From DASVRA01 sp036388855 (GTDB taxonomy: Bacteria > Pseudomonadota > Alphaproteobacteria > Caulobacterales > Caulobacteraceae): a stretch of 64,000 nt of DNA. The stretch is from assembly GCA_036388855.1 (NCBI GenBank), contig DASVRA010000035.1, positions 176,204 through 240,203 on the forward strand. Direction: 5' to 3'. The notes beneath the pieces are model-generated. The model ran no database searches. It had not been told where the DNA came from and was given only the letters and a program-made list of their open reading frames with translations. Below, in pieces: positions 1 to 8,495 of this stretch. How positions within the stretch are numbered: the stretch's first letter is position 1; the number at the start of each line of letters is the position of its first letter. The position numbers and the translations under genes are program-made.

Positions 1-1304
1 CCGACGATCCCTCGATCATGCGGGCGCTCAGCCCCCATTACGGCCTGCTGTTCCTGATCGACAACGGACTGCTGGGCTTCATCATCCTGGGCAGCGTCTT
101 CCTGGCTGTGACCGGGGCGGAGGCGCTCTACGCCGACATGGGCCACTTCGGCAAAGGCCCGATCCGGGCGGCCTGGGCGGCGCTGGTGCTGCCGTGCCTG
201 ACGCTGAACTACCTCGGCCAGGGGGCCATGGTGTTGAGCCGGCCGGAGACCGCCGCCAATCCGTTCTTCGAGATGATCCCGCACGCGGTCTATTGGCCGG
301 TGTTGCTGCTGGCCACGGCGGCGGCGGTGATCGCCAGCCAGGCGGTGATCACCGGGGCGTTCTCGATCACCCAGCAGGCGGTGCAGTTCGGGCTGCTGCC
401 GCGGATCAGCATCAAGCGCACCAGCGAGAGCGTGGCCGGGCAGATCTTCGTGCCGGCGATCAACCGGTTCCTGCTGATCGGGGTGCTGGTGCTGCTGGTG
501 ATCTTCCGCAACTCCTCGGGGCTCGCAGCGGCCTACGGCATCGCAGTGACCGGGGCGATGTTCGTCGACACCCTGCTGGCGTTCGTGGTGGTGCGGTTCC
601 TGTGGAAGCGGCCGCTGTGGCAGGCGCTGCTGGCGGTGGCGGGCTTCGCCGTGATCGACCTGGTGTTCCTGACCTCCAACCTGCTGAAGATCCCCGACGG
701 CGCCTGGCTGCCGCTGGTGATGGGGGCGGGGCTGGTGGTGGTGATGTGGACCTGGACCCGGGGGGCCCAGATCCTCACCGACAAGACGCGGCGCGAGAGC
801 GTGGCGATGGCCGACCTGCTGCAGATGCTCAAGAACCGCCCGCCCCACAGGGTGCCGGGCACGGCGATCTTCCTGACCTCGTCGGCCGAGCTGGCGCCGG
901 TCGCTTTGATGCACAACCTCAAGCACAACAAGGTGCTCCACGAGAAGAACGTGATCATGACCGTGCGCACCGCCGAGACCCCTCGGGTCGAGGAATGCGA
1001 CCGGGTGACGATCGAGAAACTAGCGCCGGATTTCGCGGTGGTGACGGTGAACTACGGCTTCATGGAGAGCCCGAACATTCCCAAGGCGGTCAGCGTCTGC
1101 CGCAAGCAGGGGCTCAAGTTCGACATCATGTCCACGAGCTTCTTCCTGGGCCGGCGCTCGGTGGTGGCCTCGCCGGAGTCGGGGATGCCGTTGTGGCAGG
1201 ACAAGCTGTTCATCTTCCTTATGAAAAACGCCGCCAACCCCACCGACTACTTCAAGATCCCGCCCGGGCGGGTGGTGGAACTCGGAACCCAGGTCTCGGT
1301 TTGA
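1..1304 (+). CDS. kup: Kup family potassium uptake transporter, C-terminal part (5' end outside window)
   Basis: The frame is open from base 3 and ends with TGA at 1302-1304, so the start lies upstream of the window. About 433 residues are present of a family usually near 620-650. Kup proteins are inner-membrane H+/K+ symporters with about 12 membrane segments and a cytosolic C-terminal domain. Visible here are the family stretch YADMGHFGKGPIRAAW, NYLGQGA, several hydrophobic helices up to about residue 250, and a hydrophilic tail with FLTSSAELAPVALMHNLKHN and FDIMSTSFFLGRRS, both typical of the Kup C-terminus. A small membrane-protein gene starts 7 bases after the stop, so the two may be co-transcribed. 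The assignment is secure; the substrate is taken from the family. Confidence 0.93.
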   Translation, partial: DDPSIMRALSPHYGLLFLIDNGLLGFIILGSVFLAVTGAEALYADMGHFGKGPIRAAWAALVLPCLTLNYLGQGAMVLSRPETAANPFFEMIPHAVYWPVLLLATAAAVIASQAVITGAFSITQQAVQFGLLPRISIKRTSESVAGQIFVPAINRFLLIGVLVLLVIFRNSSGLAAAYGIAVTGAMFVDTLLAFVVVRFLWKRPLWQALLAVAGFAVIDLVFLTSNLLKIPDGAWLPLVMGAGLVVVMWTWTRGAQILTDKTRRESVAMADLLQMLKNRPPHRVPGTAIFLTSSAELAPVALMHNLKHNKVLHEKNVIMTVRTAETPRVEECDRVTIEKLAPDFAVVTVNYGFMESPNIPKAVSVCRKQGLKFDIMSTSFFLGRRSVVASPESGMPLWQDKLFIFLMKNAANPTDYFKIPPGRVVELGTQVSV

Positions 1305-1310
1305 CCTTGG

Positions 1311-1676
1311 ATGGAAGCGGCCCTGCAAATCGGCGGCGATCTGCTCTGGGTGATTGCCCTCACAGTCATGGCCAGCGCCTCGCGCACGGGTTTCCGCACC
1401 ATTCCGCAGGGGGTGGGCGTGCCGATGCTGTGGGACGGCAAGCACGTGGTGGCGCTGCGGCTGCCGCGCACGCCGGCGCTGACCCTGCTGCCGGCAGCGG
1501 CCTTCGTGCTGGGGCTGGTGTTCCTGTACATGTCGCACGGGGCCGGGACGGTGGAGTTCCAGGTCATCTGGTTCGGCATCAAGGCGACCTTGGCTCCGCT
1601 GATCGCGCTGCTGCACCTGAGCCACGTTAAGCGCGCGATCCAGACGCTCGGCGCCGAGAAGCGGCTGATCCCCTGA
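1311..1676 (+). CDS. Small membrane protein of unknown function
   Basis: This 121-residue protein starts at ATG 1311, directly after the kup stop. Hydrophobic segments lie at about residues 8-22, 57-75 and 83-101, suggesting three membrane helices. The loop between helices 1 and 2 is basic (RTGFRTIPQGVG) and the C-terminus ends in a basic helix (HVKRAIQTLGAEKR). I recognise no named family. The short spacing suggests co-transcription with kup, but a role in potassium transport is only a guess. Continuous GC-rich coding sequence in the same direction as kup supports it being real. Confidence 0.72.
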   Translation: MEAALQIGGDLLWVIALTVMASASRTGFRTIPQGVGVPMLWDGKHVVALRLPRTPALTLLPAAAFVLGLVFLYMSHGAGTVEFQVIWFGIKATLAPLIALLHLSHVKRAIQTLGAEKRLIP

Positions 1677-1761
1677 ACCACGTTACCGAAGCTTAAGCTG
1701 CGCGGGCGCGCGGGCTGGGGCATGCTCTCTGGACGGAGGGGCTTGCCGAGGAGACGCCCGA

Positions 1762-2400
1762 ATGAACCGACCGTCGAAAATCGCCATCGCCGCGGCCGTC
1801 CTGGGCCTGAGCGGCGCCACCGCCGCCTGGGCCTGCAAGGACGGCATGCACCCGCCCGCCCCGCCTAGGCCGCCCCGCCCGCCGATGGCCGCGCCGCTGC
1901 CGCCCACGCCCCCTGCCCCGCCGCCGGCGCCGGACTTCGTTCCCGAACCGCCGCTGCCGCCCGAACCCCCCGCTCCGCCCGCCCCGCCGCGCCTGTCCTA
2001 TCGCGCCGACAGCGCCGAGTTGGCGCGCGCCAAGGCCGAGCTGCAGCGGGCGACGGCCGAGCTGACCCGCGCCATCGAAGCGCAGACCGCCGCCCTCCGC
2101 TCGGAGAACCTGGTCGACCACGCCGCCATCGCACGCACGGTGGCCCAAGCCACGGCGGAGGCCCGCGCGCAGGTGCGGCAAGTGCACATCAACCGTGCGG
2201 AACTCGACGCGATCCGCGTCTCGGCCCGGGCGCAGGCGGAGACCGGACGGCGCGCGGCGGAAGAGGCCCGCCGCAGCGTGGAGGCCATGCGCCCGCAGAT
2301 CGAGGCGGTGCGGCGCGAGGCCGAGCGGCTGCGCACCATGTGCGAGGACGAGCCCGACGCCTGCGAAGACGTCGACATCGTGATCGGCGGCGACGACTGA
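1762..2400 (+). CDS. Exported proline-rich, coiled-coil protein of unknown function
   Basis: This 212-residue protein starts at ATG 1762. It opens with a signal peptide (MNRPSKIAIAAAVLGLSG, probable cleavage after AWA before Cys25). Residues about 30-75 are almost entirely proline, alanine and glutamate, resembling a periplasmic spacer. Residues about 85-195 are a strongly charged Ala/Glu/Arg heptad-like helix, a likely coiled coil. The acidic tail holds two more cysteines (MCEDEPDAC). The arrangement suggests an envelope spacer or scaffold protein, but no catalytic motif or named family is recognised. The Cys at the cleavage site lacks a good lipobox, so a lipoprotein is possible but not favoured. 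Confidence 0.7.
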   Translation: MNRPSKIAIAAAVLGLSGATAAWACKDGMHPPAPPRPPRPPMAAPLPPTPPAPPPAPDFVPEPPLPPEPPAPPAPPRLSYRADSAELARAKAELQRATAELTRAIEAQTAALRSENLVDHAAIARTVAQATAEARAQVRQVHINRAELDAIRVSARAQAETGRRAAEEARRSVEAMRPQIEAVRREAERLRTMCEDEPDACEDVDIVIGGDD

Positions 2401-2501
2401 GGACCTGAACGAGCCGCCGGGGCGCATTGGCCGTTTCCCCGGCGGCGCTGCTGCGCTATCGACCGCGCCGGCCGCTTGCCCGGCCGGTCAGCAGCGGTTC
2501 C

Positions 2502-3389
2502 ATGTCCATCCTCGTCAGCCAAGACACCAAGGTCATCTGCCAGGGCTTCACCGGCTCGCAGGGGACGTTCCACTCCGAGCAGGCGATCGCCTACGGCACG
2601 CGCATGGTCGGCGGCACCTCGCCCGGCAAGGGCGGGCAGACGCACCTGGGCCTGCCGGTGTTTGACACCGTCTGCGAGGCGGTGGCGGAGACGCGGGCCG
2701 CCGCCAGCGTGATCTATGTGCCGCCGCCGTTCGCGGCCGACGCGATCCTGGAGTCGATCGACGCCTGCGTGCCGTTGATCGTCTGCATCACCGAGGGCAT
2801 CCCGGTGATGGACATGGTCAAGGTGAAGCGGGCGCTCTCGGGTTCGAAGTCGCGGCTGATCGGGCCGAACTGCCCGGGGGTGCTGACGCCTGGCGAGTGC
2901 AAGATCGGCATCATGCCAGGCAACATCTTCCGCAAGGGCTCGGTGGGCGTGGTGTCGCGCTCGGGCACGCTGACCTACGAGGCGGTGTTCCAGACCAGCC
3001 AGGCGGGGCTCGGCCAGACCACCGCGGTCGGCATCGGCGGCGATCCGGTCAAGGGCACCGAATTCATCGACATCCTGGAGATGTTCCTGGCCGACCCCGC
3101 GACCCAGTCGATCATCATGATCGGCGAGATCGGCGGCTCGGCCGAGGAGGACGCGGCGCAGTTCATCGCCGACGAAGCGAAGCGTGGGCGCAAGAAACCG
3201 ACCGTGGGGTTCATCGCCGGGCGCACGGCGCCTCCTGGGCGGCGGATGGGCCACGCGGGCGCGATCATCTCCGGCGGCAAGGGCGGCGCGGAGGACAAGA
3301 TTTCCGCGATGGAGGGAGCGGGGATCAAGGTTTCGCCTTCGCCAGCGGGGTTAGGGCCAACCCTGCTGGAGGCGCTAAAAGGTTGCTAG
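2502..3389 (+). CDS. sucD: Succinyl-CoA ligase (ADP-forming), alpha subunit
   Basis: This 295-residue protein has the normal family length. The frame is open upstream to 2427, but ATG 2502 gives the expected N-terminus MSILVSQDTKVICQG. The alpha subunit binds CoA and carries the phosphohistidine of the TCA-cycle step succinyl-CoA + ADP + Pi to succinate + ATP + CoA. Visible are the CoA-binding Rossmann region GFTGSQGTFHSEQA, GPNCPGVLTPGECKIGIMPG, SRSGTLTYE, and GRRMGHAGAIISGGKG with the phosphorylated histidine. The partner sucC is not next to it: a proline-rich protein gene lies upstream and an AT-rich orphan downstream, before sucA. In many alphaproteobacteria sucC and sucD are adjacent, so the layout is unusual. 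Confidence 0.96.
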   Translation: MSILVSQDTKVICQGFTGSQGTFHSEQAIAYGTRMVGGTSPGKGGQTHLGLPVFDTVCEAVAETRAAASVIYVPPPFAADAILESIDACVPLIVCITEGIPVMDMVKVKRALSGSKSRLIGPNCPGVLTPGECKIGIMPGNIFRKGSVGVVSRSGTLTYEAVFQTSQAGLGQTTAVGIGGDPVKGTEFIDILEMFLADPATQSIIMIGEIGGSAEEDAAQFIADEAKRGRKKPTVGFIAGRTAPPGRRMGHAGAIISGGKGGAEDKISAMEGAGIKVSPSPAGLGPTLLEALKGC

Positions 3390-3419
3390 TTAGGTGTTTG
3401 ATGATGTCGGCGATGGCTA

Positions 3420-4097
3420 ATGAATGTAAAGTCTAAATATATGCTACGCTCAATATACCTCAAGCTGGCGACGCTGATCGTTGCCAGTGTTTTGGGGCTG
3501 CGCCTTAGCCAGGCGCAGCAGAAACCTCCAATTTTTGTTCCGGCCCCGTCCATTAAGCCTGCTAATAGTCAATTAGCGGCGATAAATCATGCCAAACTTT
3601 TTAAATCAATGTGCATTGACACTGACGCCAGTCCGGCACGCGCATACGATGCATTTTTTAAAGCTGGATTTATAGACGCGCCTCCTGCCATGACCGCCAA
3701 ATTCGGACTGCCAAGTGGCCTAACAAAAGACACCAAAGCAACTTATAAAACTGTAGGCGATCAGATGCTTGTAGCTTTGGTATCCAGAACAAAAATAAGC
3801 CCGACCGTTCAAGACGTAGAATCTATCCATTGTATTTTGATGCTTGGCGGACGAATTAGCACTAGCCCTAATGTTATAGCTGAGCAACTTAATCTAGAGG
3901 CGCCTCCTATAGCTGCAGGTGAATTTAGGGTCAGTTTTAGCAATAAAGGAGGCGGCAGAAAGGTAATAGTGCCAGGTACGTCTGAATTTCTTCTAGCCAT
4001 TAAAAATGGTCAATTTCGAAGCATCTCTTATACGAACAAAACTCTGCCAACATTTTCATTTATGAAAACAATAAACCTAAAGTCTTCAGAACGTTAG
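3420..4097 (+). CDS. AT-rich orphan gene, exported protein of unknown function
   Basis: This 225-residue protein starts at ATG 3420, 30 bases after sucD. Base composition and codon use differ sharply from both neighbours: AAA, TTT, AAT, TTA and ATA codons are common, while flanking genes nearly always end codons in G or C. An N-terminal basic and hydrophobic stretch (LKLATLIVASVLGLRLSQAQ) looks like a signal peptide with cleavage after AQA or at QAQ. The mature part has CIDTDASPARAYDAFFKAGFI near residue 65 and no cofactor or catalytic motif I recognise. It sits alone inside the sucD-sucA segment. Composition and position suggest recent transfer; function is unknown. Confidence 0.72.
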   Translation: MNVKSKYMLRSIYLKLATLIVASVLGLRLSQAQQKPPIFVPAPSIKPANSQLAAINHAKLFKSMCIDTDASPARAYDAFFKAGFIDAPPAMTAKFGLPSGLTKDTKATYKTVGDQMLVALVSRTKISPTVQDVESIHCILMLGGRISTSPNVIAEQLNLEAPPIAAGEFRVSFSNKGGGRKVIVPGTSEFLLAIKNGQFRSISYTNKTLPTFSFMKTINLKSSER

Positions 4098-4305
4098 GCT
4101 TGTTCCATGTCTTGGAGCGAGTGCCCGAGTTCATCTGCAATGCAGTGGTCATTCAAAGCGCATGGCGGTCCTTTTCACACCAACGGGGATTCAGCCTCAG
4201 GCGTCGCGTCACGTGAAATATGAGCCTGCACACTAACCTCCCCATGGCGATTAACTGGGTCTATAGGCATCATGCGGCATCGGTGCGGCCGCAAAGGTAT
4301 GTGAG

Positions 4306-7257
4306 ATGGCGGACGACTCCGGGCGCATAAACCAGGTCCTGTCGGAGACCTCGTTCCTCTATGGGGCGAACGCGGGCTTTGTGGAGGAACTCTACGCCCG
4401 CTGGGCGTCCGATCCCGGCGCGGTCGAGCCGTCGTGGCAGGCATTCTTTTCCGGGTTGCGCGACCGGCCGGATGAGGCGCGGCGCGCGACGGAAGAGCCG
4501 GCCTGGGCGCCGAAGGGCGCGCTGATCAAGACCGATGAACTGGCCGGCGCGCTGGGCATCCTGCCGGCGCTGGAGGTCAAGATCGCCAAGGCCTTCGAAG
4601 CGCGCGCCGAAGGGCCGGCGGTTTCGCCCGAGACGGTGCGGGCGGCCACGCTCGACTCCATCCGTGCGCTGTATCTGATCCGCGCTTACCGGATGCGCGG
4701 TCACTTGGCGGCGAACCTCGACCCGCTCGGGCTGTCGGAAAAGGCCGACACCTCCGAACTCGACCCGGCCCACTACGGCTTCGCCGAGGCCGATCTCGAT
4801 CGGCCGATCTTCCTCGACTACGTGCTGGGGCTGGAGAGCGCGACGCTGCGCGAGATCGTCGCCATCCTGAGGCGCACCTACTGCGGCAACCTCGGGGTGC
4901 AGTACATGCACATCTCCGATCCGGCGCAGAAGGCGTGGCTGCAGGAGCGGATCGAGGGGCGGGACAAGGAGATCAGCTTCACGCCCGAGGGCAAGGTCAG
5001 CATCCTGAAGAAGCTGATCGAGGCGGAGACCTTCGAGCGGTTCCTGCACCGGCGCTTCCCCGGCACCAAGCGGTTCGGGCTCGATGGCGGCGAGGCGCTG
5101 GTGCCGGCGATGGAGCAGATCATCAAGGTCGGCGGCCAGCTCGGCGTCGGCGAGATCGTGCTGGGCATGCCGCACCGGGGGCGGCTCAACATGCTCGCCG
5201 CGGTGATGGGCAAGCCCTACCATGTGATCTTCCACGAGTTTCAGGGCGGCTCGTCCATGCCCTCGGACATCGAGGGCTCCGGCGACGTCAAATATCACCT
5301 CGGCGCCTCGTCGGACCGCGAGTTCGACGGCAACACGGTGCACCTGTCGCTGACCGCCAACCCCAGCCACCTGGAGATCGTCAACCCGGTGGTGATCGGC
5401 AAGGCGCGGGCCAAGCAGGCCTTCATGATCCGCGAGCACGACCGCGAGGACCGGGCGCACGTGATGCCGGTGCTGATGCACGGCGACGCGGCGTTCGCCG
5501 GCCAGGGCGTGGTGGCGGAATGCTTCGAACTGTCGGGGCTGAACGGCTACCGGGTCGGCGGAACGATGCACTTCATCGTCAACAATCAGATCGGCTTCAC
5601 CACCTCGCCGCGGTTCTCGCGCTCCAGCCCCTATCCGTCGGACGTGGCGCTGATGGTCGAGGCGCCGATCTTCCACGCCAACGGGGACGACCCAGAGGCG
5701 GTGACCTACGCCGCGCGGGTGGCCACCGAGTTCCGCCAGAAGTTCGGCAAGGACGTGGTGGTGGACATGTTCTGCTACCGCCGCTTCGGCCACAACGAGG
5801 GTGACGACCCGACCTTCACCCAGCCCTTGATGTACCAGAAGATCAAGGCGCAGCCGTCCACGCGGGAGATCTACACCAAGCGGCTGACGGACGAGGGGCT
5901 GGTCACCGCCGAGCAGGTGGACGGCTGGATCAGGGAGTTCGAGGCGTTCCTCGACAAGGAGTTCGAGGGCGGCAAGAGCTACAAGGCGAACAAGGCCGAC
6001 TGGCTCGACGGCAAGTGGGCGCACCTGAACACACCTGGCGAGGAATGGGCGGTCGGCGATACCGGCGTGCCGCTCCAGCGCCTGACCGACATCGGACTTA
6101 AGCTGACCTCGATCCCGGAGGAGGTGAACGCGCACAAGACCCTGCGGCGGGTGATCGAGAACCGGCGCGAGGCGATCACCTCCGGCGCCAACATCGACTG
6201 GGCCACCGCCGAACACCTGGCGCTGGGCTCGCTGCTCGACGAGGGGATCACCGTCCGCTTCACCGGCCAAGACAGCGTGCGCGGCACCTTCAGCCAGCGC
6301 CACGCCAGCATCATCGACCAGACCACCGAGGCCCCCTACACGCCGCTGAACAACATCCGCCCCGGCCAGGCGCGGCTGGAGATCATCGACTCGGCCCTGT
6401 CGGAGGAGGCGGTGCTGGGTTTCGAGTACGGCTACTCGCTCTCGGACCCGACCACCCTAGTGATCTGGGAGGCGCAGTTCGGCGATTTTGTGAACGGCGC
6501 CCAGGTGGTGATCGACCAGTTCATCGTCTCGGGCGAGCGCAAGTGGCTGCGGATGAGCGGGCTCACCTTGCTTCTGCCGCACGGCTACGAGGGCCAGGGA
6601 CCGGAGCACTCCTCCGCCCGGCTCGAGCGCTTCCTGCAGATGTGCGCCGAGGACAACATCCAGGTGGCCAACTGCACCACCCCGGCCAACTACTTCCACA
6701 TCCTGCGCCGCCAGATGCACCGGCCGTTCCGCAAGCCGCTGGTGCTGATGACGCCCAAGAGCCTGCTGCGCCACAAGCGCGCCGTGTCGAACATGAGCGA
6801 CCTGGCCGAGGGCTCGTCGTTCCAGCGCATCTTCATCGACGGGGCGGAGGCCGGGTGCGACGTGGGCATCAAGCTGAAGCCGGATGCGGAGATTACCCGC
6901 GTGATCCTGTGCACCGGCAAGGTCTACTTCGACCTGGTGGACGCCCGCGAGCAAGCAGGACGGGACGACGTCTACCTGCTGCGCGTGGAGCAGCTCTACC
7001 CCTGGCCGATGCAGGCGCTGAGGAAGGAGCTGTCGCGCTTCCCGAACGCGGAGCTGGTCTGGTGCCAGGAGGAGCCGAAGAACATGGGCGCCTGGCAGTT
7101 CGCCGACCCCTGGATCGAACTGACCCTGGAGCGCACGCCGCTCGGCGCCAAGCGCGCCCGCTACGTCGGCCGCCCGGCCTCCGCCTCCACCGCGGCGGGG
7201 ATCATGAGCCGGCACCTGAAGGAGCTGGAGAGGTTCCTGGGGGAAGCCTTCGCCTAG
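4306..7257 (+). CDS. sucA: 2-oxoglutarate dehydrogenase E1 component
   Basis: This 983-residue thiamine-diphosphate enzyme decarboxylates 2-oxoglutarate and passes the succinyl group to the lipoyl domain of E2 in the TCA cycle. ATG 4306 gives the expected N-terminus with SFLYGANAGFVEELYARW, the E2-contact segment near residue 15. Other family motifs are GMPHRGRLNML (about residue 290), GDAAFAGQGVVAECFELS (about 395), HFIVNNQIGFTTSPRFSRSS (about 423), RRFGHNEGDDP (about 495) and the C-terminal EEPKNMGAWQF. Length matches the family. The 208 bases before it (4098-4305) hold no clear gene and show no strong ribosome site. sucB does not follow; thiE does, after an inverted-repeat pair that may end the transcript. 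Confidence 0.97.
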   Translation: MADDSGRINQVLSETSFLYGANAGFVEELYARWASDPGAVEPSWQAFFSGLRDRPDEARRATEEPAWAPKGALIKTDELAGALGILPALEVKIAKAFEARAEGPAVSPETVRAATLDSIRALYLIRAYRMRGHLAANLDPLGLSEKADTSELDPAHYGFAEADLDRPIFLDYVLGLESATLREIVAILRRTYCGNLGVQYMHISDPAQKAWLQERIEGRDKEISFTPEGKVSILKKLIEAETFERFLHRRFPGTKRFGLDGGEALVPAMEQIIKVGGQLGVGEIVLGMPHRGRLNMLAAVMGKPYHVIFHEFQGGSSMPSDIEGSGDVKYHLGASSDREFDGNTVHLSLTANPSHLEIVNPVVIGKARAKQAFMIREHDREDRAHVMPVLMHGDAAFAGQGVVAECFELSGLNGYRVGGTMHFIVNNQIGFTTSPRFSRSSPYPSDVALMVEAPIFHANGDDPEAVTYAARVATEFRQKFGKDVVVDMFCYRRFGHNEGDDPTFTQPLMYQKIKAQPSTREIYTKRLTDEGLVTAEQVDGWIREFEAFLDKEFEGGKSYKANKADWLDGKWAHLNTPGEEWAVGDTGVPLQRLTDIGLKLTSIPEEVNAHKTLRRVIENRREAITSGANIDWATAEHLALGSLLDEGITVRFTGQDSVRGTFSQRHASIIDQTTEAPYTPLNNIRPGQARLEIIDSALSEEAVLGFEYGYSLSDPTTLVIWEAQFGDFVNGAQVVIDQFIVSGERKWLRMSGLTLLLPHGYEGQGPEHSSARLERFLQMCAEDNIQVANCTTPANYFHILRRQMHRPFRKPLVLMTPKSLLRHKRAVSNMSDLAEGSSFQRIFIDGAEAGCDVGIKLKPDAEITRVILCTGKVYFDLVDAREQAGRDDVYLLRVEQLYPWPMQALRKELSRFPNAELVWCQEEPKNMGAWQFADPWIELTLERTPLGAKRARYVGRPASASTAAGIMSRHLKELERFLGEAFA

Positions 7258-7269
7258 GCGCTTTATCTA

Positions 7270-7363
7270 CCGCTCATCCACGCGAAAGCGGGACCTAACT
7301 CTTCTTCGCCGCTCTACGGAATAAAAAGAAAGCCCCGGTTCCCGCTTTCGCGGGAATGAGCGG
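7270..7363. repeat. Inverted pair of REP-like palindromic sequences
   Basis: CCGCTCAT at 7270-7277 followed by a GCGAAAGCGGGA block is mirrored by TCCCGCTTTCGCGGGAATGAGCGG ending at 7363. The two arms can form a long hairpin between sucA and thiE. The CGCGAAAGCGGGA core resembles dispersed palindromic elements seen between genes in Caulobacterales and other proteobacteria. It may act as a sucA terminator or mRNA stabiliser; that role is inferred. Confidence 0.65.
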
Positions 7364-7380
7364 ATCAATACGGAGGCTCG

Positions 7381-8031
7381 GTGACCCCTCCCTGCCGCCT
7401 CTACCTGATCACGCCGCCGCGGATCACCGACCCGGCCGCCTTCGCCACCACGCTTGAAGCGACCCTCTCCGGCGGCGATGTCGCCGCCCTGCAAATCCGC
7501 CTGAAGGATGCCTCCGACGGCCACATCGTCCAAGCCGTGCGCACCCTCACCCCCATCGCTCACGCCCGCCAAGTCGCGGTGATCCTCAACGACCGCCCCG
7601 ACCTCGCCGCAAGCCTCGGCTGCGACGGCGTCCACATCGGCCAGGACGACGCTCCTTACGCCGCCGCCCGCCGCCTCGTGGGCCCCCACCGCATGGTCGG
7701 CGTCACCTGCCACGACAGCCGCGACCTCGCCTACGACGCCGCCGAGGCCGGCGCCGACTACGTAGCCTTCGGCGCCTTCTTCCCCACCGAGACCAAGCAG
7801 CCCAAGACCACCGCCGACCCCGAACTGCTCACTATCTGGCAGGAGACCATGCAGACCCCCTGCGTCGCCATCGGCGGCGTCACTGTCGACAACGCCCGCG
7901 CGCTAGCCGCCGCCGGCGCTGACTTCCTCGCCGTCTGCAACGGCGTCTGGCGCCACCCGCAAGGCCCCGCCGCCGCCGTCGCCCAACTGAACGCCGAGAT
8001 GGAAAAAGGCGCCGCCGACCGCACGGCCTAG
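7381..8031 (+). CDS. thiE: Thiamine phosphate synthase
   Basis: This 216-residue TIM-barrel enzyme joins hydroxymethylpyrimidine diphosphate and thiazole phosphate to give thiamine phosphate. It starts at GTG 7381 with GGAGG five bases upstream. Family features are the N-terminal RLYLITPP, QIRLKD (near residue 39), ILNDRPDLAASLGCDGVHIGQDD (substrate-binding region), VTCHDSRDLAYDAAEAGADYVAFGAFFPT and the C-terminal phosphate-binding VAIGGVTVDNARALAAAGAD. No other thiamine genes are adjacent. Its product supplies the cofactor used by SucA just upstream, but the inverted repeat between them makes a shared transcript uncertain. Confidence 0.92.
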   Translation: MTPPCRLYLITPPRITDPAAFATTLEATLSGGDVAALQIRLKDASDGHIVQAVRTLTPIAHARQVAVILNDRPDLAASLGCDGVHIGQDDAPYAAARRLVGPHRMVGVTCHDSRDLAYDAAEAGADYVAFGAFFPTETKQPKTTADPELLTIWQETMQTPCVAIGGVTVDNARALAAAGADFLAVCNGVWRHPQGPAAAVAQLNAEMEKGAADRTA

Positions 8032-8088
8032 CTGGAACGCTCGCGCGCCCGCGCCCGTTGGCTCCCCGACACTCAAGAGGAGCGCCGC

Positions 8089-8304
8089 ATGGCCCAGAAC
8101 CCGAAAGACCACGCCGACGCCTATGGCCTGAGTCAGAACGTCGCCGCCGACTTCGAGGAAGAGGAAGGCGCCCCCACCGGCGCCCAAACCGGCCAGACCC
8201 GCACCCGCGTCCCCGAGCACGCCGACCGCCAAGGGCACGGCCCCAAGACCCAGCAGCACGCCCGCGAAGTCGCCAGAGGCGAACGCCCGGGCGGCACGCA
8301 CTGA
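8089..8304 (+). CDS. Small hydrophilic protein of unknown function
   Basis: This 71-residue frame has a good ribosome site (AAGAGGAG at 8075-8082) before ATG 8089. The product is very hydrophilic, has an acidic patch (DFEEEEG near residue 22) and a basic, histidine-rich second half, and has no membrane segment. It is probably disordered. No family is recognised. The ribosome site and high-GC third positions favour a real gene, but a frame this short could occur by chance in GC-rich DNA. Confidence 0.55.
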   Translation: MAQNPKDHADAYGLSQNVAADFEEEEGAPTGAQTGQTRTRVPEHADRQGHGPKTQQHAREVARGERPGGTH

Positions 8305-8403
8305 TCCTTCGAGACGGCGCTTCGCGCCTCCTCAGGATGACGAGGGGTTAGGCTGCATCAAACCTCGTCATAGTGAGGAGCAGCCGCCAGGCCGCGTCTC
8401 GAA
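8305..8403. repeat. Second inverted repeat pair (stem of about 40 bases, imperfect)
   Basis: TCCTTCGAGACGGCGCTTCG, running to CTCAGGATGACGAGG near 8346, is mirrored by CCTCGTCATAGTGAGGAG, continuing to GCCGCGTCTCGAA ending at 8403. The arms form an imperfect long hairpin right after the small gene and about 90 bases before efp. The core differs from the repeat at 7270-7363, so two palindromic families are present within 1.1 kb. It could act as a terminator for the upstream gene. Confidence 0.6.
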
Positions 8404-8495
8404 CCACGCCTTGCCTCTAATCGAGCCCGGACTTAGGTTCCGCGCCCGATTTGGCGACGGCCCAGCCCGCCGAACCCTCCACACCGGCGGACCAC

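Noticed and set aside
4270..6303. A 677-codon antisense frame across sucA
   Set aside because: sucA is complete on the plus strand; the antisense frame has no recognisable domain.
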